Of a DNA stretch of 64,000 nt, positions 58,431 through 64,000 are shown piece by piece; the first letter of the stretch is position 1; every line of letters starts with the position of its first letter. The translations under genes were made by a program, and so were the position numbers. Origin of the DNA: Euborellia annulipes (lineage: Eukaryota > Arthropoda > Insecta > Dermaptera > Anisolabididae); NCBI GenBank assembly GCA_023213315.1, contig JAKCPI010015603.1, positions 120,673-184,672 on the forward strand, in the 5' to 3' direction. A model generated the notes under the pieces. The model was not told the DNA's origin. It did not search any database and worked only from the letters and a program-made list of their open reading frames with translations.

Positions 58431-58751
58431 TAAAAAACTTTTTTTGACATGTTTTATCAATTTAGCTGATCAAAGTTAATGACATTTTAGGGAATAAAGT
58501 AAAAACCTTTTTTATTTTAAATTCAATCTAAGAAATATCATAAATTGAGAAACATTTTACTATGAAAAATTCTTTAATTAAAAATTTTTTTTTAAATAGT
58601 TCCTCAGGACTCTAAATTAAACAATCAATAGAATATAAAAAAATCTTTTAGTAAAGAAATTATTAAAGTTGAAGATATTCCTTCATAAAAAACTGCCAAA
58701 AAATGGCAAATTAATATAGGTATGATATTTTAAGAAAAATACAAATACGTA

Positions 58752-58948
58752 CAGTGAGGGTCAATATTAAGTCCCACCCATGATTTTTCTACAAGTGATT
58801 ATTTCATTGTTTTTATAAAAGAAAATGAAAATCTATTATTGAAAATTTTCTAAGCTTAAACCATGAAAGTTTCTATTTTTTTTTTTTAAACAATGAAATA
58901 ATCACAAGTAGAAAACGCTTGGGTGGGACTTAATATTGTCCTTCACTG
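58752..58948. mobile_element. CAGTGAGGG MITE, complete copy
   Basis: TA on both sides (58750-58751; 58949-58950). The ends CAGTGAGGGTCAATATTAAG and CTTAATATTGTCCTTCACTG are inverted. 197 bp. Confidence 0.92.
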
Positions 58949-58950
58949 TA

Positions 58951-60192
58951 CATAGCAGGAAAAGACTGTTTTCTCTTAGAAAGGGGACATTTTTGCAAAA
59001 TCTTTTCAATTGCACATATCTAGCGAAAAGATAAAGTTGTCTGAAATTTTTTATATAAAAGTTAGATTGAAATAAATATTATAAATTTAATTAATTTGTG
59101 CATTTTGTTATGTTTTCCATTTACTCTGTTATATTTTTTTTTCAGTAATCGATTTATCTTGTCAATAGAGCGCTAGAGATTGGCCTGTAATATTTTTTCT
59201 TTTAGAGACTCTTTGTTTTAATAAACTTATGAACTTTTAGAGAAATTTCAATTTTTCTTTTTTATAAGTATAAGGGTAAGAAACTCTTTAGATGTTATAT
59301 TTCTTAAAGATTGATGTTATCTAACGTAATGTTCCCACGAGGACGATTTCAGAACTGACATTTCAAATTCGATAGTTCTTTTTTTTTCTTTCTCTTTTAT
59401 ATTCTCAGCCCATTTTAAGGTTGTCTTTCTAAATTAAAATAGATCACCAGTCAATAAACAAATTTCATTTCCTTTGTTTAAAATAAGATCCTTCGTTTTA
59501 TTTGAAAAAAAAAAAGAAATTCATTTTTTTTTAACTGCTTGATGATGCTCAAATCCATTTAATGAATGTACTTCATTTGTATATCTTGCTGAGTGATGGG
59601 AAAGAGATAAGAAAAGGAATTACTTTTCGAAAGACCGTGCACTCTTGATTACTTGATGTTCGATCAATCGAGACTTTGTATTGTGTAGGATTGTCGAAAT
59701 TATAGAAACACATCATAGCAAAGTTCGTTAGATAATAAAAAGAGATGGGAAATGGAGATGTTTTTTAAGAGAAATAATAAAAACGTGAAAATAGCATTTT
59801 CTTTCCTTTTAGGAGAAAAGAGAGAGAGATTCGTCGCTAAAAAAGAAAAAGGGCTTGATGGGTCTAGGGGGTGGGGGGTAAAATGAAATAAGGATTCAAC
59901 TAAAGGCCTGAATGCTTGAGTCTGTTGAAATAAAACACTAGAATTCGAGATTCGAGTGAGATTTCCAATCCAACACAGCTATTAGATATTTAAATTATCT
60001 AAAAAAAAAAAAAATAAATAAATACTTTTCACCACTATAAAAACATTTGTAATTTGTTTGTCAATACTAATAAAGAGATAAGTTCTATTAGATTACAGAA
60101 AAAAAGGAGTTTTTGTGGAGAGATAAATTTAATAATTAATAATATAGTTTAGAGGGAAAGTGGTGTAGGTTTTCCGTGAAACATATTTATAA
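58951..60192. other. AT-rich, no gene seen
   Basis: A G-rich word (GGGGGTGGGGGG) at about 59868. No coding frame. Confidence 0.4.
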
Positions 60193-60451
60193 GTAAAAAT
60201 ATTTGGAACATGTGAGGTTTCACTAAGTTGTAAATGAAAGAAATATTGAATTTCTAACTCGATATATTTCCCCCACTCCTATCTAAGCCCCTCCTACCTA
60301 AACCTGGCAGCTTCTACTCTCTTTTATTCACTCAGTCACATGTATGCACTCCTGAAGATGGGTTAATAGCCCGAAATATATCGAGTTAGAAATTCAATAT
60401 TTCTTTCATTTACAACTTAGTGAAACCTCACATATTCCAAATATTTTTTAC
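60193..60451. mobile_element. Palindromic hammerhead (Penelope-like) element
   Basis: The arms 60193-60269 and 60375-60451 are inverted (GTGAGGTTTCACTAAGTTG / CAACTTAGTGAAACCTCAC), with a C-rich, non-palindromic centre that carries the ribozyme's 5' half. The left arm therefore lacks a full core. Left of the arm, a tail on the minus strand (CACGGAAAACCTACACC) resembles the tails of the sister elements. No clear TSD. Confidence 0.75.
60348..60386 (+). ncRNA. Hammerhead ribozyme core
   Basis: CTGAAGA (60352-60358; position 7 is free in the consensus CUGANGA), an extra T, stem II GGG/CCC, GAAA (60373-60376), AUAUAU, H residue C60382. Stem I pairs ACTC (60348-60351) with GAGT (60383-60386). All key core bases fit; the extra T is shared with the other loci. 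Confidence 0.7.
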
Positions 60452-60535
60452 AAATTAAAAATATGGTGTGACTAAATAAAAAAGCAAGGATTCAAAATTT
60501 CCATAGGCTCTGAGTATTTCAATTGTATTTTAAAT

Positions 60536-60951
60536 TATGGGAATAATTAAAATAATAACGAATTTTTAAAAATTATTTAATCTCTCGACTTCGATTTCGG
60601 CACGATGTACCATCATCAGGTCGGCTAAAAATGTGATAATAATTACATTTGTATTTGTCAAACTAACGATACGTACTGATAATTATTATAAAAATTCTTT
60701 TAAATTCAAATCAAATTTTGTAGATAAGCTTGTAAACGTATATATACATAAAACCCTCTACATTAACATTGTCATATATCAATCTAAACATTTAAATGTA
60801 TTTATTTTCACATTTTTAGCCGACCTGATGATGGTACATCGTACCGAAATCGATAGTCGAGAGATTAAATAATTTTTAAAAATTCGTTATTATTTTAATT
60901 ATTCCCATAACTTCATACAAATAATGAAAAATGGAGAACTTCATCAAGAAT
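60536..60951. mobile_element. Palindromic hammerhead (Penelope-like) element with 14-bp TSD
   Basis: ATTGTATTTTAAAT is duplicated perfectly (60522-60535; 60952-60965) and belongs to the interrupted family A block. The arms 60535-60636 and 60808-60910 are nearly identical when inverted; the 171-bp centre is unique. A 41-bp tail (60911-60951) exists only on the right and contains ATGGAG...CATCAAG, similar to the tail of 50246-50286 read from its minus strand. A 79-codon frame (60633-60872) crosses the right arm and is not credible as a gene. Confidence 0.9.
60821..60859 (+). ncRNA. Hammerhead ribozyme core (mirror copy in left arm, minus)
   Basis: CTGATGA (60825-60831), an extra T, stem II GGTAC/GTACC around ATC, GAAA (60846-60849), AUCGAU, H residue A60855. 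Stem I pairs CGAC (60821-60824) with GTCG (60856-60859). Both stems differ in sequence from the core at 50530 yet stay paired, which is covariation. Confidence 0.75.
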
Positions 60952-61298
60952 ATTGTATTTTAAATGTTGATTGATTGAAATAAACTATAATTATTTTTCA
61001 AAATTTTAATATAATATTTGGAAATTTTATACACAAAAGAGTATCCTAAATAAATACAAAATTTCATAAAATTTGGAAAATTTGTGTAAAAAGATCCCAA
61101 GGAGATCTCCTTTTGAATCGTTTACATATAAATTAACATTGGCTCTATGGAAAGAAGAGCCGAAAATCTGAAATACTACATCAGTAAAGTCTACTTCAAC
61201 TGATATAGGCCTACTTTGTAAAGATCATCTAAAAAATAGTTGAATTATGAATTCTAATCAAAATGGGAAAATATTTATATTTTGTTAACATGACAGCG

Positions 61299-61463
61299 GA
61301 TTATTTCATTGTTTTTAAAAAAATATTATATATTTTTTAATGGAAACTTTCATGGTTCAAACCTAGAAAATTTCCAATAAATATTTTCATTTTCTTTTAT
61401 AAAAACAATGAAATAATAACAAGTAGAAAACGCATGTGTGGGACTTAATATTGTCCTTCACTG
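61299..61463. mobile_element. CAGTGAGGG MITE, left end missing, in family A
   Basis: TTATTTCATTGTTTTTAAAA to TTGTCCTTCACTG, TA after it. The family A text resumes at once with CAAAAGTAAAGT. Confidence 0.85.
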
Positions 61464-61834
61464 TACAAAAGTAAAGTAGGCTTAAAAGGGCAAAATTTTA
61501 AAGAACATCTGAAAAATAATTGATTTATGAATTTTAAACAAAATCGTTGGAACAAATTTTGAAAAAATCGAAAAAAAAAAAAAACTAAAAAAGTACATCT
61601 ATAAAATACTAGTATTTTTTGGCAGATTTTATTTTTTCATACTATATTTTTATCACAGATAGATCATTTTTCTTGACCCACTCAGGGAACTTTTAAGCAT
61701 GTCAAAATCAATACATCAAATTTTTGACATTAATTCAATACTTTCTCTCTCTGAGAAAGTAAAAAAAAAAAGATTAATTATTAATTATGTCAAGTTTCAT
61801 CTAGACAGAGACTACAACAAAACAAAAAATTATT

Positions 61835-62045
61835 CATGTATGTTTCCTGGAAGATAGGCAATCCAAATGAACATTTCACTAATAGATTTTTTCGATTAAT
61901 TACTCCAGAGTACTCAAGCGCAAAAATCTTCTAGAAATTAGCAATAAGTCATTCTAGAGGAGATCTGACGCAATAAATCTAAAAAGTAAAAATTAATTAA
62001 TGAATTGGCCATTTGGATTGTCTATCTTCCAGGTGCATGATTAAA
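61835..62045. mobile_element. Foldback element with about 24-35 bp arms
   Basis: CCTGGAAGATAGGCAATCC and AAATG (61849-61872) are inverted at 62008-62032 with one mismatch. No ORF; type unknown. Confidence 0.6.
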
Positions 62046-62824
62046 TTTATTTTTCTTTTGTTCTTTCTCTGTGATAAAACTGCATAATTTGAATTTTTGA
62101 AGATTAAATCTACTACAATTAAATTTTCTTTTTTAACACCCTTATAAAATTTAATTAAATTCTATTATATAAACAATTTAATTAGATATGAATTTTAGTT
62201 GTCTGATAGTTTGACATCAGAGAGCCTTTCATTAAGATGTTGTTATCTGAAAGCAATGATTGCAAACTAGCCTTATAAATATGCAAATTGAACTAATATC
62301 GACGAAACTATTAATGAGTTCATATTGTTAATTAGATTGGTAATTGCCCCATTCAATCAAGTGATTGATGATACTCAATTATAAACTTCCAAAAATATTC
62401 TATTTGTATAAAACAGATTAAAATTTTATAGAATTTAATCAATCTTCTTTTTTAAAAAAAATAATCCATTAATCAAATATGTATGTAGATATAGGAAAAG
62501 TCTTTTTGTATCTTGTCCATGTGTCCGTTTATCACTCGCCCTTTTTAATGCCTTTTCTTCTTTTCAAACAATGTCCTATTTAGTGTTTCATTTAAATTAT
62601 TTATTTATTAAATAAATAAAAGAAAAAAAAAAAATAGAAAAGAGATATAGATCTAAATTTCAACTAGAGTATGCTTTTTAATATTTTATATAAATTAAAA
62701 ATACATGAGTTGTTTTAATTGAACATTACAAAATCTACAAATTTCCTTCAAAATTATAAACAGATGACTAGTAAATAGATTTTTTTAATCTATTACGGAT
62801 GTGAACAAAAAAAAAAAAAACTTT
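62046..62824. other. AT-rich, no gene seen
   Basis: The section 62190-62390 is of ordinary complexity with several AATTA/TGATTG words; no gene support. Confidence 0.35.
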
Positions 62825-62945
62825 TTTTTGATGCATTGAAAGTTAGAGCCATTCTTTGGCATATGCCAAAAATAGCATCAGTTTTACACGATCAGCTTTA
62901 ATTTTAGAGATATAGAGAAAATTAAATATTAATATTTAATAGATT
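62825..62945 (-). repeat. Family F fragment
   Basis: Minus strand AATTTTCTCTATATCTCTAA, AGCTGAT and GATGCTATTTTTGG match 58320-58390. Confidence 0.55.
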
Positions 62946-63055
62946 TTTTTAAAGCGTTATTCCTTAAAAATAAATAGATTTAAAATTAAATATAGAAATT
63001 AAACACTAGGTTATTTGTTTCAAAGATTTTATTGATTAAAAATTAACACTTAATC

Positions 63056-63345
63056 AGGTCTATTCTCTAAAAACAGGCGTTAAAATTTAAAATAAACAAG
63101 TGGGTGTTAAAAAGTAATGTAAAAACAATCAGCGTTAAAAAATGCTATTCTCTAAACAAAGTTTTAACAGCGACGTTAATATGTTGCTTTTATTTCAAAG
63201 CTATCAAAATCATAACATTACTTTTTAGGTTAAGGACGCCATTTTTATTTTAAACACGACGTTAAAATATTAAAGGCACCCCTTAGACATGACATTAATT
63301 TTTAACACTATTTACTAAATATTATCGCTTTGGCTTTAAAGTTTT
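63056..63345. repeat. Family C, copy 2, rearranged
   Basis: The first half matches 29565-29640 directly; the second half (63199-63345: ACCTAAAAAG complement, AAACACGACGTTAAAATATT, TTAACACTATTTACTAAAT) matches 29690-29815 in inverse orientation. Confidence 0.7.
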
Positions 63346-63479
63346 TTGAACAAAGGTTGTATTTATGTGGGTTTCACGAGGGTAAAAAAGTATTAACACA
63401 AATTTAAATACTCGATATATTTCGGGTTAACAACAATTTTATGATAAACATGAGAATTTGGTTAGAAGTTAAAGCTATT

Positions 63480-63865
63480 CTCGGATATATGGCGCTGAAT
63501 CCTCACTTTAATAACTGCTTAGTAACAAATTTTCACCAACGAATGATTTTGGAAAGCTAAAGAATTATAAAATATCGCCAATATACCATTTTTGCATTCA
63601 TTGTATTAAAGGTGTCCAAAGTTAAAAATTTCAATTTTTCTAAGCTTATATCAGTGTTTTGCACCACTAAACGCCATTCGATTGAGCTGAATCTTTATGT
63701 TTCTATTTATTTCAACTTTCTGCAATATTTTTAAGGTCTAACGTTTTAAAAAATCTAGAAAATAAGAGCCGCTTTAAAGAATTTTCTATTAAAATTTAAT
63801 TTTCCTTTACTAAACTAGAGCTGATGGAGCAAAACAGATGACATTTTTGGAATTAGCGCTACCCA
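63480..63865 (+). repeat. Family F, copy 2
   Basis: AAAGCTAAAGAATTATAAAA, TTTGCATTCATTG, AGGTGTCCAAAG, AAATCTAGAAAATAAGAG and TTTTTGGAATTAGCGCTACC, uninterrupted up to the following MITE. Confidence 0.6.
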
Positions 63866-63869
63866 TGTA

Positions 63870-64000
63870 CAGTGAGGGACAATGTTAAGTCCCACCCATG
63901 CGTTTTCTACTTGCGATTATTTCATTGTTTTTATAAAAGAAAATGAAAATCTTTTTTAAGAAATTTTCTAGGTTTGAACCATGAAAGTTTAAATTAAAAA
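63870..64000. mobile_element. CAGTGAGGG MITE, cut by window end
   Basis: TA at 63868-63869, then CAGTGAGGGACAATGTTAAG, CCCACCCATGCGTTTTCTAC and TTATTTCATTGTTTTTATAA. The right end is outside the window. Confidence 0.88.

Larger units (their letters stand above)
60458..61760 (+). repeat. Family A copy (forward) with two insertions
   Basis: ATATGGTGTGACTAAAT, TTCCATAGGCTCTGAG, (palindromic element), TAAATGTTGATTGATTG, TTGGCTCTATGGAAAG, (MITE), AAAGTAAAGTAGGCTT, ATACTTTCTCTCTCTGAG. Order and orientation match other forward copies once the insertions are removed. Confidence 0.82.

Overview
The window is AT-rich eukaryotic DNA (roughly three quarters A+T by eye) in which almost everything recognisable is a transposable element, usually degraded and often nested. 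Mariner transposases, TA-flanked Tc1/mariner and pogo-type MITEs, hAT MITEs with 8-bp target-site duplications (TSDs), a LINE 3' end and many Penelope-like fragments point to a metazoan, most likely an arthropod. A parasitic copepod such as a sea louse would fit, but this is an impression and nothing in the window proves it. No complete host gene is visible. There are three weak coding candidates on the minus strand (11741-12105, 28951-29064, 51967-52134), which could be exons of genes with large introns or relics.

Layout. 1-1790: foldback element with arms made of 73-bp tandem repeats. 2436-4570: a MITE, then a hAT element with a second hAT inside it. 5330-9775: Penelope-like palindromes and two TA-flanked MITEs. 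10661-11574: a mariner with its own terminal repeats but no DNA-binding domain. 12161-20020: the dominant dispersed repeat (called family A here), a hAT MITE, a tRNA-like sequence and a 608-bp palindrome. 20440-29064: MITEs, a GC-rich tandem repeat, a family A copy with a tRNA-like palindrome in its hairpin loop, and a possible terminal exon. 29560-41142: families C, E and A, a large Penelope-like foldback enclosing tandem TGACGTCA sites, and a pogo-type MITE. 41885-53365: tRNA-like heads, a mariner relic, more MITEs, a short palindromic ribozyme element and a family A copy hit by two later insertions. 54430-64000: a LINE 3' end, a perfect 42-bp inverted repeat, family F, two palindromic ribozyme elements and MITEs running off the right edge.

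The strongest signal is a set of short palindromic elements without any protein. Their arms carry hammerhead-ribozyme cores (CTGANGA, stem II, GAAA) in which stem I and stem II change between loci but stay paired. Three such palindromes have perfect 13-14 bp direct repeats at their ends and a 35-41 bp tail on one side only; two of those three carry intact cores. They therefore appear to insert as units. Hammerhead motifs are known from the terminal repeats of Penelope-like elements; the compact palindromic, one-tailed, ORF-less form seen repeatedly here is the best candidate for something under-described.

The families are layered. Family A is the older substrate: a SINE, several MITEs, tRNA-like sequences and palindromic ribozyme elements have landed in its copies, so relative ages can be read directly.
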